From Syngnathus acus (Eukaryota; Chordata; Actinopteri; Syngnathiformes; Syngnathidae): a stretch of 64,000 nucleotides of DNA. This document shows positions 36,182 through 50,536 of this stretch, piece after piece. The translations under genes were made by a program, and so were the position numbers. Every line of letters starts with the position of its first letter. Positions within the stretch are counted from its first letter, which is position 1. The DNA lies in the NCBI RefSeq assembly GCF_901709675.1, contig NC_051093.1, positions 9,992,053 to 10,056,052 on the forward strand. Reading direction: 5' to 3'. The notes under the pieces were generated by a model that was not told where the DNA came from, did no database searches, and saw only the letters and a program-made list of their open reading frames with translations.

Positions 36182-37949
36182 TTACTCCTCCTTCTCCTCT
36201 CCGTGTGTGATGACGTAGCAGATGTTCTTGTAGTCCACGTTGCCCGCGACGTCAGGGGGGAAGGCGGCCCACATGTTCTTGATCTGGCAACAACAAGTGA
36301 AAGTGTTGGATGTTGCAATTGCTCAAATCTCACACAATCCTGCAAATAAACCAAAAGCGGAGTCAAATCCTTTTACCTCCTCCTTGGAGAACCTGTCGCA
36401 CTGAGTGGTCAGGAGCTCCTCAAGGCTGAGGACACAAAACGGACAAATGAATCACAATGGGCTTTTTGAGCAGCTTCACCACAATGTGTTGAGCAAAGAA
36501 TTGACAAATATGCCTCATTTCATGTTTTGATATGATTTCAATCATGTGCGGTGGTGAAGGTTCACACTCACAACTGCTTCTTGATGGTTCCGGTACCCTC
36601 GGGGTCCAGGACCTTGAAGGCGGCAAGAATAACGTCCTCGGGGTCAGCGCCTGTCACAGAAATAAAGTCATTGATTAAAAAAAGAAACGAGGCCCGTAGA
36701 CAAGATCCAAAAAAGCTACCCTTCAGCTTCTCGCCGAACATGGTGAGGAAGACGGTGAAGTTGATGGGGCCGCTGGCCTCCTTGATCATGGCCTCCAGCT
36801 CCTCATTCTTGGTGTTCAGCTGGCCTGCAGCCGGGGAAGGACATAGATCAGGATCGGGTAGTCCAGGCTAGTTGCGGAGAAATCTTGACTCACCCAGGGA
36901 AGCCAGAACGTCCCTCAAATCATCTTTGCTGATGATACCGTCTCTGTTCTGGTCGATGATTGTGAAGGCCTGCGAGGAGACAAATGGATGAAGGACACCC
37001 GAGATATATTTGGTGCCTTCTTGTGGAAAGCTAAAACCCTCTGGATGCTTGTCAATAAGAGTCTCCCCTTACTGGAGTCACATTCCTAAAAGCGCCTGCG
37101 GCGACTTTCCTTTCGGGTTAATTTGGGACGGCAGCTGCGGGATCCAGCTGAAACTCAAGATCTTTGAGCGGGGTCTCGGCCCCGCTAATCGTTGCCCCAA
37201 GATGGCGTCACCATCTAAGATAGTCAGTCGCCCGTGCGAACGGCACTGTCCTTTTCTTAAGTGCCGAGGTGCAATTTTGGCGTGAGGGCCGCGAGTGACA
37301 GCAGGACGGTGGGTTGGTTGGGTGGAGGTCAAAGGGAAGCAAAACAGGAAGGAGGGAGGGAGGGAGGGAGGTGTGGGACAGTGCAAACGACGTGCTTGTT
37401 TAAGTGTCAGCGTGGAGCCTTAACTATAAACTCCAATTCAGCTTTGACTTTTTTTTCCCCCCCCTCTCTCACCTCCTTGTACTCCTGAATCTGACTCTGC
37501 TCAAACATGGAGAATACGTTGGAGGAGCCGCCATCTCCGCCCCCCTGCCTCCTCTTGGTCTTCTTGGGTGCCTGCACAGCAAATAGGGGAAAAAAAGAAA
37601 TCAGAGGAAGTCACTCGCTTCCTTAATGAGAAGAAGGTTTTTCATTCAAATCGTGACAATCACATTTGCCTGCTTACTTGTTTACTTTCTTTTTTTTTTT
37701 TTTTTTTCTCCTGATTTACATTTCTGTTAACACGAGTTTCTTTTCACTTTCTTCCTTTCCTGTATACACTATGAATGGTCTGGCCCAACGAGCTTCTGTC
37801 TTATTGTTACATTTTGCATCTCCAAAGCTTGCATGAGCCTGCTCCAAAGTACACAACAAGGAAAAAAACCCAGAGAATTCCATACTGCTGGCTGGAAAAA
37901 GGGACATAGGGTGAGTCCACGTCGACGGGCGGGGCAGCTACTCACCATT
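36182..37949 (-). CDS. mylpf: Fast skeletal myosin regulatory light chain (myosin light chain 2)
   Basis: Seven coding exons on the minus strand: 37947-37949 (the ATG alone), 37473-37571, 36894-36969, 36720-36824, 36572-36650, 36377-36425 and 36182-36283. They total 513 nt, 170 aa; human MYLPF is 169. It opens [18 protein letters not shown], whose basic stretch and serines are the MLCK phosphorylation region, then [19 protein letters not shown]. The first EF-hand loop [12 protein letters not shown] keeps its calcium/magnesium ligands. Later hallmarks are [40 protein letters not shown] and [15 protein letters not shown]. It binds the IQ motif of fast myosin heavy chain and tunes contraction in fast muscle. 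Whether it is the a or b paralogue cannot be told here. Its neighbours tbc1d10b and cd2bp2 in human are also in this window. Confidence 0.97.
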
Positions 37950-38033
37950 TCGAGACGCTGAGAGTGGAGCTTTGGGACGATGAAGAAAGAGAGGAGAGGG
38001 TGAAGCCGCGTCGGTCCTCCGCCTCCGGGGGGC

Positions 38034-38040
38034 TTATATA
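38034..38040 (-). promoter_or_regulatory. mylpf: mylpf TATA box
   Basis: TATATAA on the minus strand within CTATATAAG, about 85 nt upstream of the ATG. A strong TATA promoter fits a highly expressed muscle gene and contrasts with its housekeeping neighbours. Transcription probably starts near 38005-38010. Confidence 0.75.
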
Positions 38041-39587
38041 GCCCCGGGCCCCCTCGTCTAACTTTAGCCACAACCTCAAGTTTGGATGGGGGATAAAAAA
38101 GAGAGCGAGAGGAGGGGATGCTTGGGGACGAGCGGATGGATGAGCGAAAGCCAAGGCCAGTGTTGGCGGATCCGCTTACAGGAGAGCCAAAATAGACGCG
38201 GGCGCTCCGCTCCGTCTTCCAATCAAGTCAACCAGGGAGCTTGCCGCAGGTCCTCCGTCCCACGTGGACTAATAAGGACATTGAGGACACGGATGCTTGG
38301 AGGATCGGAAGACAGAGCGCCCCCTCCGCCCTGGTCCCGACCCTCGCCGCCTTTATTTTTGGGTCCTCGACGGGATATCGGCGATTGGGTCGCCTTGACC
38401 GTGTATGTGCACGGCTCCCGTGTCTCTTGATGGAATCATCACGTTCAATAAGGTCACACCAAAAAATCGTACATTCTAGACGACATCTCCAACTGGAAGC
38501 TAAATCTCACACTTCACAAGGAACCTCATATTTTATGATTGAAGAAAAAAAAAAGGCAATGCCGTGAATTGATTTAGTTGCCACACTCAAATCATCTTTC
38601 GCCATTGAAATGAATGGAAGGGCCATTAAAGTGTTCCACCATCTTCCAAAGTGCCAACCAACTTATTGATAATGTAACGGTGTGCCCGCCTTAGCCACCG
38701 GGAGGCAGCAAAATACAGTCAAAAGCGTGAATTGTATTAGTTGTACTTTACCGAGTATCGGCATATTGTTTGTCTGCAAGGGTTGCACCATCGTTTTTGT
38801 TCAAAGATGCCGCTCAGTGGAATGATGGGAAAAGTCCTCACATTCTTGACTCGAGTACAAATAACTGGAGCTAGCCAGCCGGCTCAAGTCAGAAATTGAT
38901 GAGACGCCAATGTGTCAGACACTTGAACACACCGTTAACCTGTGATCTTTTCTTAGCGTATCTTTGTGCAAAGGTGCCACTTTACTGCTTAACATTTTTG
39001 CACCTGTTTGCCAATTGGACTCTCAGCACTTGAGAAACTAAGTCGAGCCGCAAAGCCCCTCCCTCCCTGTTATGTTGCCGGCGATGGCAGTAGACGTTCG
39101 CTTGAGAACGGGGACAGCTGGGAGTGACGGAAATAGCCAAATCAACTTGGCTCTGTGCAATGAAGAGTGGGAAATGGCTGCTAGGGGGGATTTGAGGCCT
39201 ATTTGTCTTTTTGTATCCAAATTTACTCGGCACTAATCCACACTCATTTGATTAAGAAAGCAGCCCGGCGGGCTATTCTTGGCTGTTTATATTTCCACTG
39301 CTCTTTCTCCACCTGCTGCACAGTCCGGCCTCGTTTGTTTATCCTCGCCCGCTGCCCACTTCCTGTCACTTGTCTTGCGGCTGACCTTACAACCCGGCCT
39401 CACGTCGCTGTCACCACCTTGTTGGATGAGTAATGTACGATGGCGCGGACCTTCAAGTACCCTATTTTTCTTCTTCTTGGTGATCAAATTAAATTTGCCC
39501 TCCCCTGATGGAAACATGTTTTGACACAGATAACAAGTTCCGTTTTTTTCTTTTATATCTCACTTCCTCTTATAGAATCTTTAAGTT
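38041..39587. other. mylpf upstream region and pheta-like 3' flank
   Basis: Presumed mylpf enhancer and promoter territory from 38041 to perhaps 38700, then non-repetitive sequence down to the stop of the next gene. No exon is supported by phase or homology. Confidence 0.5.
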
Positions 39588-40463
39588 TCACGTCAAGTCG
39601 ATGAGATCTTCTTGCAGGTTCTCCTCCGGTGGCTGCCGACAGGTCAGCCATTCTTCACGGGCCTTCTTAACGTCTTGCCCGTAACGGTGGTGCAGCTGGC
39701 GGAACTCCTCCCGCGCATTACAACCCACCAGGGGCCACTCGGCCAACAAAAGCGGCGTCGGAACGTTCAAGGGTGTGACGTGAGCGTTCCACCTGTGCCA
39801 CGGCTTTGGAGATTTTTGCATGAAAACTCCTGCTGCTGCTGGTGGTGGTGGTGGTCCGAGGTTCAAGTTGCTGGCTGGAGACTCACCGTCGCCCTGATGG
39901 TGCTTCAATTCTGCAAAAACAAAAGAATGTTCTGATATTACACTCAGTTCAAAGATTTGAGTGGTATGATGATGGTGTCACTTATCAGCTACCTCCGCCA
40001 TCTTGTGTGAGATTGTTATACTGCACGTGGAGGTCACGCAGCAGCAGCGACAAGTAGCGGTGGCTGGCCGACAGCAAAGCCCGCAGCCAGTTCGCCAGCG
40101 TGCCCTCGTCCGCCGCCGCAAACTGGTAGCTCTTTTCTTCGGGATCTTGAAAGAGTAAAGAGAAGCAGAAGCGTCCGTCGGCATCTACTCGCCGCACGGC
40201 GCATCCCTCCAGCACGATGACACCCAGCAGGCTGCGGTCCGCGGGCCGCTCCTGGTAGAAGAGCAGGTTGCCTTTCAGGACCAACCAGCGGCGATGGTAC
40301 GAGCCATTTCGCTGTTTCTGCAAGGATGATTGGATCAGTTGAAATTTTGCTTCGAATTTTGTTTGCATTTTTGGTTCGCAACCTTCTTGAAGAGAAAGCC
40401 TTCTTTGTCAACCGGTGATGTGCAGGAGTGGTAATGAGTCAAAATCTTCTTGTGGAGCTTCAT
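39588..40463 (-). CDS. Sesquipedalian-like PH-domain protein (PHETA1/PHETA2 family)
   Basis: Three exons on the minus strand: 40383-40463, 39993-40317 and 39588-39910; 729 nt, 242 aa (human PHETA1 249, PHETA2 259). It starts MKLHKKILTHYHSCTSPVD and continues into a PH domain: EGFLFKK, RNGSYHRRWLVLKGNLLFY, GVIVLEGCAVRRV, EKSYQFAAADEGTLANWLRAL. Near the C-terminus REEFRQLHHRYGQDVKKAREEW matches the F&H motif by which the family binds OCRL and INPP5B. Family role: endosomal sorting and receptor recycling to the trans-Golgi. The tail ends LQEDLIDLT, which resembles a clathrin box and is not in remembered human PHETA1. The exon 1 donor GTTGCG and exon 2 donor GTAGCT are weak but fixed by frame. 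I cannot assign it to PHETA1 or PHETA2; it might be a fish-specific paralogue. Confidence 0.88.
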
Positions 40464-42328
40464 AACAACCCTGAAAGGAAGAGAATAGGCTTGATTTTGA
40501 TGGGTACCCAAACCTCCAACATCATCTCAACACGTTTTGTGTGTTTTATACATAGAAGACAATAGTGACATTTGTGACTTACCTCTGGCAATGGAGAGTC
40601 CCCCGGCTGGTCACTTGCACGCTCTCATTAAACTTTGCACTTTTTTTCCCAAACATATGAAACGCATTTCCTCAGCGCTTCTCTTCGCCTCACAGGCGCT
40701 CTACAAATGTTTGAATTTCAACGTTTCAGGTTACTTCCTGTGAGCGCCGGTGCTGAAATATAAATAACTCGACCCACTTCCTGGTAACAGAACCCAGACA
40801 CACATTGTGTTCTCTACAATGACACCGAAGCGAAGCGCTCGCTTGAGCAATCACCCAGCAAAAAAGTGTAACTTGGAAGTGATGCTTGAGCGCTTCTGCA
40901 TTCTGTGTCACGCTCATGATTTGCTCCAATGCGTCGTCATGTGCTGCACCAGCACCACCAACTGTCAAATCCTCATTTAGGACACTTGTAATTATCCTAA
41001 CGCCTCCAATTGTCATGGCGATTTGTTTGACCCACATGCAGAAACCAATCAGGAGTCCCAGATGGATGTGGATGGAGTCTTTATTGAAGGGAGCGAGGAA
41101 GCAATAGCGCTGGGGGTCCGAGCCAGGGGGACGGAATTGGAGCTGTGACGGTGGAGCGTCAGCGGTTCGGTCTGAGCACAGTGGAGCCGGTCGGAGGTCC
41201 AAGAGCTGGAAGGGAACAACAAAGAGTCAGAGTTCGTGGAAAAGAGGCAGACCGGAGACTCAGCGTAGACCAACGAGTAGGGTTGACTTGGATAATTGCT
41301 AGAGGCGCAGCCGTAGAGGAGATCACATAAGCAGACACTCAGTTGCTGGCAGCATGCACCTGCATGAAGCCGGCCCCCCCCCCCCCCCCCCATCCCAAGC
41401 CACGCAAAATTGAAGCAAAGTAGTCTGTTTAGCATGCTCCTTAAAAGCCTTCCAGCCTGATCAGCCACACCTGTGAGGAGCAGCCACACCCGTGGGGAGC
41501 GGCCACGCAGGTCTGTGGGTCCTCCACCACTCTGCTCACGGCTGCCCCCTGTGGAAAAGAGAAAAACCTTCCAGGATCCTGACACCAATATTCTGAGTGA
41601 CTTATTTTGATCAGTGCTGAAGGCCTTCCCTCCCCTCATATGAGTGTCAGGTGGGCTTTATCTTGCTTGCCCCTTGTTTCTTGGCCTTCTTGCGTCTATT
41701 CTTAACAAGCACTGATCCCTTTTGTCCCACTGGACCTCAAAGAATTTCACATCTAAAAGAGTCTGAAGTGTGTGGAAGACTGCTGTGGATTTCAAAATGA
41801 CTCATTGTGTCTATTTGTTGTCATAACATTAAAAAAACACCTATCGTGTTTGTTGATTAATGACAAACGTCGCATACAAATGTTTTTTATACGATCAATT
41901 TTAGAGCAACAGTTCACCCTCCGTCCAAGTGGTGACGCTGCTAGCTTAGCAGAGCCAACTGCTGTGTAATGTTTTGGCGAAGAAAAAGAAACCACCGAAG
42001 AAGATAAGAGTACGAACGTCGTTTAAATTGTTATCAGGTTACATTTCTTCGTTATTTTTGGTTGATAAAGTATTTGAAGTGACGGTTTCATCACGCGATC
42101 ATTGCGTTTGCACCTTTAATCAAACATCGCTCCATTTTAGCGCAAATTAGCTGCTGATGCTTTACGTCGCTGCATGTCTCGCCTGCCGTTGCAGCTGCAA
42201 GCTAACATGTTAGCAACATCGCTGACGTGATTGCTGTGACAATATTCAACTCACTTTTCTCCCCTCATTACACCAACTATTGTCTTTTGGGAATAACAAG
42301 TCTGCACGTGTGGCTTTTTTAAAGCACC
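40464..42328. other. Intergenic between the pheta-like gene and cd2bp2
   Basis: The two genes diverge from here. 42000-42328 should contain the cd2bp2 5' UTR and promoter. 41040-41580 has the texture of an old interspersed repeat (GC-rich, followed by a long C run at about 41376-41391), but I see no terminal repeats or duplication. The short open frames have no recognisable content. Confidence 0.4.
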
Positions 42329-43938
42329 ATGTCCAAACGGAAAGTGACTTTTGCGGATGGTGATGGTGGGGTGTTGGAGCTGGACGATGAGGTCTCGAAC
42401 AAAAAGGTGCGTTTGCCAACTTTAGTTTGAGTTTGTCCATTTGGAATGTATGTATTAAGAAACCCTGGAACTGTTTTGAATAAGGGGGGGGGGGGTGCTG
42501 CACAATATGTTATTGTGAGATGGTCATAAACGGTCCTTTTTGTGTGTCCTGAAGCCAACACTTGAGGTGCCGAGCGGCCCGGGCTCCAGGTTCAAGGGCA
42601 AGCATTCCCTTGACAGTGACGAGGAGGACGAAGGGGAGGACACCCAGAACGACAAATATGACATTTTGGCCAACGACGACGTGGACGGTGAGTCCCTTTG
42701 GTTGTCCACAAGCCGCGGTATTGTTTTTAGTGGGTACTTCATGTGGATTGTGGGTTCCAGGCCAAGAGAACGCCACCATTGATTACGACGAGGGCGTTTC
42801 CATCACGCCCTTCAACCTGGAGGAGGAGATGGAGGAAGGACACTTTGACTCGGAGGGGAACTACTTTGTCAAAAAGGAAGAGCAGATCCGAGACAATTGG
42901 CTCGACAACATTGACTGGGTAACTGCGTTCTTCGAGGGCTTTGCGTGGGACCCGAAAGATTCAAGGGATAATCACGGTGCGTATTTTTTTAGGTGAAAAT
43001 CAAAGAACAACCGTTCAAACAAAAGAAGAAAGGACTCGGAGCCAAACGCAAGCGCAGAGTGGGCGATGAGGATGAAGCGGAGGAAGAGAAGAAGCGGGAG
43101 GAGCAGCGAGAAAACAAGGAAGGCGACGAAGATGAGGACGACGACGAGGAGGAGGCCGAACCGGCCGAGGACCCCATGGCCTCCCTCACGCAGCGGCAGC
43201 TCACAGAAGCCTTAGTGGAACTCTTGTTGCCGGGGGAGACGGTCGCGGCGGCGCTGCGACGGCTGGGGGGCCTCGGCGGGCAGAAGAGGAGCAAACTGCG
43301 AGACGCCGCCGGCGACCACGCGGCGGAGAACAAGCGCGACACGGAGAAGCTGGACCGCCTCACGTCTCTCGCCGATCGGCTGGTGGCGTCGGGCGTGTAC
43401 GGCATCTACCAGCAAACCAAGGAAAAGCTGGCCTACACGCTCAAGAATATGAGCAGTAAGCGACCCAAGTCAAAGGAGGAGGACGAAGACCAACTGGACA
43501 TGTTCGGAGACAAGTTTGACGAGAAGCACGGCGCACAGGCTGAAGAGGAGGAAGACAAAAGAGGTTTGACGCGCGCTGGTTTTCTCTCGCGAGTGAGCGG
43601 TTGGTCGCCTTTCGTTGAATCTTGCCTTGTTTCTCGGCAGTGAGCGAGGAAGTCATGTGGGAGTACAAGTGGGAGAACGAGGACAAGTCCGAGGTCTACG
43701 GACCCTTCACCAGTCAGCAGATGCAGGTAGTGCATCCCCTCAGATTGGAAAGTCAGCCTTTAAGTTGGCTACATTTTGCTCTTCTGTCTGTCCCCGCGCC
43801 TCACTAATCCATCGGGTGTGTTGTCAGGATTGGGTGGATGAAGGCTACTTCAGCAGCGGCGTTTACTGCAGGCGCTTGGACCAGGAAGGCTCACAATTCT
43901 ACAACTCCAAGAGACTGGACTTCGAGCTCTACACGTGA
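42329..43938 (+). CDS. cd2bp2: CD2 antigen cytoplasmic tail-binding protein 2 (U5-52K, GYF domain)
   Basis: Six exons: 42329-42406, 42555-42687, 42761-42918, 42993-43563, 43641-43726 and 43828-43938. They total 1137 nt, 378 aa; human is 341. It opens [20 protein letters not shown], then [49 protein letters not shown], a very acidic/basic insert in exon 4, and [20 protein letters not shown]. The C-terminal GYF domain reads [22 protein letters not shown] then [17 protein letters not shown] and ends [13 protein letters not shown]. It is a U5 snRNP assembly protein (yeast Lin1 homologue) that binds proline-rich peptides such as those of CD2, and PRPF6. The exon 4 donor GTTTGA is weak. AATAAA lies at 43993-43998. 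Confidence 0.97.
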
Positions 43939-45394
43939 TCACGTGCTCCCATGCAGTGCTGCGTCGTCGTTTCTTATGTCCACATGTTTTTAAATAAATC
44001 GTCCGAACGCTGTTTGTTATTTGGACATAACAATAAACGAGAGAGCTCGTCAATAGGACAAACACAATGATGCACTGTGGTCTTATTTTACATATTGCAG
44101 CATCTATACTTGAGAGCCCGCATCCATGCCCTTGACTTTTCATGTGTTATTAGGGAATATTGAATTATTTTTGTTAGCATTTATCGCCACGGTGGAAGTC
44201 AAATGAAAGGTAAATAAATACTAATAGCCACATCTATTTCTTGATTGGTCAACCCGCCTCAAGCGTGTAACAAGGTCTTTTCTCATTGGCCAGCTGCACG
44301 GCGGCGCTCTGCGGCCGACCTACAAACTCGACTGTGATTTGCCAAACCGTGTGTCTGTTCGGGTTTGTTTAAAACAACAAAACAACAACCCACCACCCAT
44401 CGGCTTTTGCTTTTGACCGCTGTCTGGCGTGCCTTGCTTACAATGAGCAAGTAAGCGTTGTCTGCTGCGGCCCAGCGCAACATTTATGGTAAGATTTGGT
44501 TTCTTTGTAAATGCACATAACCCATCTTAAAGCAAAGAATGGCTTCCTTGCGAGGGAGTAAACCCATGCAACACGACCGCTCCCGGATACGACTATACTC
44601 TGGCAATAAAAGGCTGGATAAACCTTGAGAAGGGAGATTTATTGTTAAAAAATGAAAACCAATTCGTAAAAAAAAAAAAAAAAAAAGCACTTGGCTCGGG
44701 TCGAGGTGTCTGGACTGTCCGATTCCGAACCCGCCCGTCCACGTTACGCAAAGCTTGCTCGCGCGAAAAGTTACCATTGGACACGGGCTCCATTCCAGCA
44801 AATAGACGGCACTCTCGTAGCTCAGCGGCGCACCGTATCTTGCGTAAACCACCACATTGACAAAATGTGTTCATGCAACTAATTTGCCTACAACATGTCA
44901 ATAGCAACTTGATTATAGTCATTGTGTTCCGTGTTTGAATTTCAATTTTCATGTTTGGTTGATCCAGTGAGTCATCGAAACGAAGTGACGTCACGTTAAA
45001 ATAATAACCTGTAAAATGTTATTGTTGGGGGGGGCAATTTCAACAGGTCAGTTGTTTCAAAAGGAGCGTGATGGTGATTGATGGTCGTTTCGCAATCTGT
45101 CCTTATTTCAAGGGGCTATTTGGCCACCAGCTTGTGATTTTTCTCTGCACCATTTACAACATCCACTCAATGAATCCAGCTCACCCGCAGGTTCCACTGG
45201 ATTACTTTTTTACAACTAATCTTCTTATGTATGTGCAGAGTCAACCCTTTTTCATAGCGTTGAAATTGTTCAAGGACAGGACAATCAAACTGTTTACAGC
45301 ATGTAGTTAATCTCCAGTGTTTTGGCCCAGCAGTGACGCTGACGTGGTGGCGGTGGTGTTGTTTGCAGAGGAGCAAGAGACAGCAAGCCAGGCC
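43939..45394. other. cd2bp2 3' UTR and prr14 5' region
   Basis: The cd2bp2 poly(A) signal is at 43993-43998. A candidate noncoding first prr14 exon ends at a good donor at 44451. The prr14 exon carrying the ATG appears to begin at 45369 after a TTGCAG acceptor. An A run sits near 44669-44686. Nothing else is recognised. Confidence 0.5.
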
Positions 45395-48651
<3,257 letters not shown>

Positions 48652-49027
48652 CTTTCCCCAACGTTGCTATGGTTACCACAAGATGGCAGTTCTGGCAGCT
48701 CTTATTTATTACTGTTATTGCTTTCTGCGTGCATTATTGTTTTGGTTGACAAGGCGGCCTTGTTTGTTTTGCATCCAAGCGTACACGTTTCTTTGAAAGC
48801 ATTTATTACGTCTGTACGGAAAGTGTCAAAGGAAGAATGCAATAATGCCGCTTGTTTCCTTACCGTGGTGGCTAATTTATGAACTTTTCTACAAGCTTTG
48901 CTATTACATATTGTGTTGAGCATTTGTCATGTGTAAATGTTGTGTACTTGGTTTTATACGTGTAGATTTTCAAGCGTCATGAGAAATAAATAAATATCAT
49001 TTTATAAACGTGTCCCACCGTTGCCTC
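48652..49027. other. Convergent 3' UTRs of prr14 and the tmem265-like gene
   Basis: AATAAA at 48985-48990 ends prr14, only about 40 bp from the stop codon of the opposing gene. On the minus strand, possible AATAAA signals at about 48701 and 48799 lie inside the prr14 3' UTR. The two transcripts therefore probably overlap. Confidence 0.6.
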
Positions 49028-49469
49028 TCAGTTTTTCAGCGTGACCAAGTAGGAGAAAAGCGCCATGAGCACCGGTATCAGGATCAGAATGCAGATCAAC
49101 GCCACGATGGAGATGATGCCCAGCCTTCTGGCACGCCGCGAAAGCCTGGCCGCCGACTCTTGTTTCGGCTCCATCTCGGCCTGAAATAGACATTTTCTTG
49201 ATATTTTCCATTGCGTTCCTTTCTTTCTTTTCAACTATTCTCCCGACGGGCGTATTTACTTTGACCGAGTTGATGAGCGCTTGGATTCCGATGCAGGAGA
49301 CCCCGCAGACGATGCTCCAAACGGCCAGCCGCCTGTGATACTTGTCGTCGCAGATGCCGTTCTTCCGCGGCGCCCACCTTCGGCTTTTGCGGGGGCCCGC
49401 CGAGCCCGGGACCGTGTTGAGCGACATCTCCTCATCCACTTTGACGCAGGTGAGAGGTGAGTCGGACAT
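49028..49469 (-). CDS. tmem265: Small two-pass membrane protein, TMEM265-like
   Basis: Two exons on the minus strand, 49260-49469 and 49028-49180; 363 nt, 120 aa (human TMEM265 108). The start MSDSPLTCVKVDEEMSLN was chosen because the ATG 18 nt upstream sits across a TTTAG acceptor-like site. A basic cytosolic stretch (RKSRRWAPRKNG) precedes membrane span 1 (LAVWSIVCGVSCIGIQALI). Charged residues, then span 2 (GIISIVALICILILIPVLMALF), follow. The two-span layout and cysteine-rich first span fit TMEM265 and the CD225/dispanin-like group. The gene's placement beside prr14 agrees with human 16p11.2. The function is unknown. The identity is less certain than for the other genes because the protein is short and divergent. 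Confidence 0.75.
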
Positions 49470-50502
49470 GTCTGCAGCTAAAGACAAACACGACTCTTAC
49501 GATGATGACGCGTGACCCCCCCCCCCCCGACTTTCAGCTCCTCACCTGCGGTGAGTACATGTGCTTAGCTTTGGCCTGCAGTGTAAATGCCACCGACAAG
49601 CTTCAGCATGCTTGCAAAGACGCATGGCAACTTCTGTTTAGCTTATTGTTTCAACACCAAAGTCCAAAAGCAAAGTGGCGCAATCAGCCTCACATGCTCA
49701 TAGTTTCAAAATAGTCGAAAAAACCCAAACAAAAGGCCTGACAAACCAGTTAATTCCCTTTGACTCGTGTTGCCTTCAAGGGAAATCTGAAATCATGGCT
49801 TACACAGAACTAAGATCCGTTTGATTTGATCCATGTCTGTCTGTCTGTCTGTCTGTCTGCCGGCTTGCCTTCCTGCCTGACTGACATTGTTGCGATCAGA
49901 GATAGCCTGAAATGATACGTTTCTTTGCAAAATGTCCTGGTTCATATGTCTGTTTGTCTAGCTATGTACACAAGTCAGGTGCTGCCTCAAAGGAAAGTCC
50001 GTATGAGTGAGTCGTTCCTTCGAGAACAGCCAGAAATCCATCCAGTGTCAGTCGGCCCGAAGACGTCTGCCTTAAACACTCTCAGATTGAAATGACACAC
50101 AGGAAAAATAAAAATCCTGACAAACCAGTTGCGACGCCTTTCAAGTCTCATGTATATGTCGCTGGAATTGACAACAAAGTCAAGCTGAAGGGAGCTGCGG
50201 GTATCCATGTCGTTCACTTCCATGTGGCAGGTTAATCATTTGTTCTTCACAGTCTCTTTCCCACCCAAAATGGCAAACGGACGAGGATTCCGATAAATCT
50301 CTCATTCTTACTTTGATAGCTGCCGTGGTCGTGTCCTCCCGCCATCTCGTCGAGTACGGCTCCAGTTTAAGGCCTCCCGCAGTCGCTCATATTGGCAAGA
50401 CGTCGAGTGGAAGTTGAAGCTTGTTGCGCAAGCGGACTCGAATTGTGTGAAACTGACACGCCCATTTACTGTACAGGATCTCGCCCTCCCACTGGACTCA
50501 AA

Positions 50503-50536
<34 letters not shown>

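Noticed and set aside
41040-41580. Possible interspersed element between the pheta-like gene and cd2bp2
   Set aside because: Texture is suggestive but there are no terminal repeats, target duplication, Pol III boxes or coding domain that I can show.
49470-49487. Upstream in-frame ATG for the tmem265-like gene
   Set aside because: It is separated from the chosen start by a TTTAG acceptor-like sequence, so it may be intronic.
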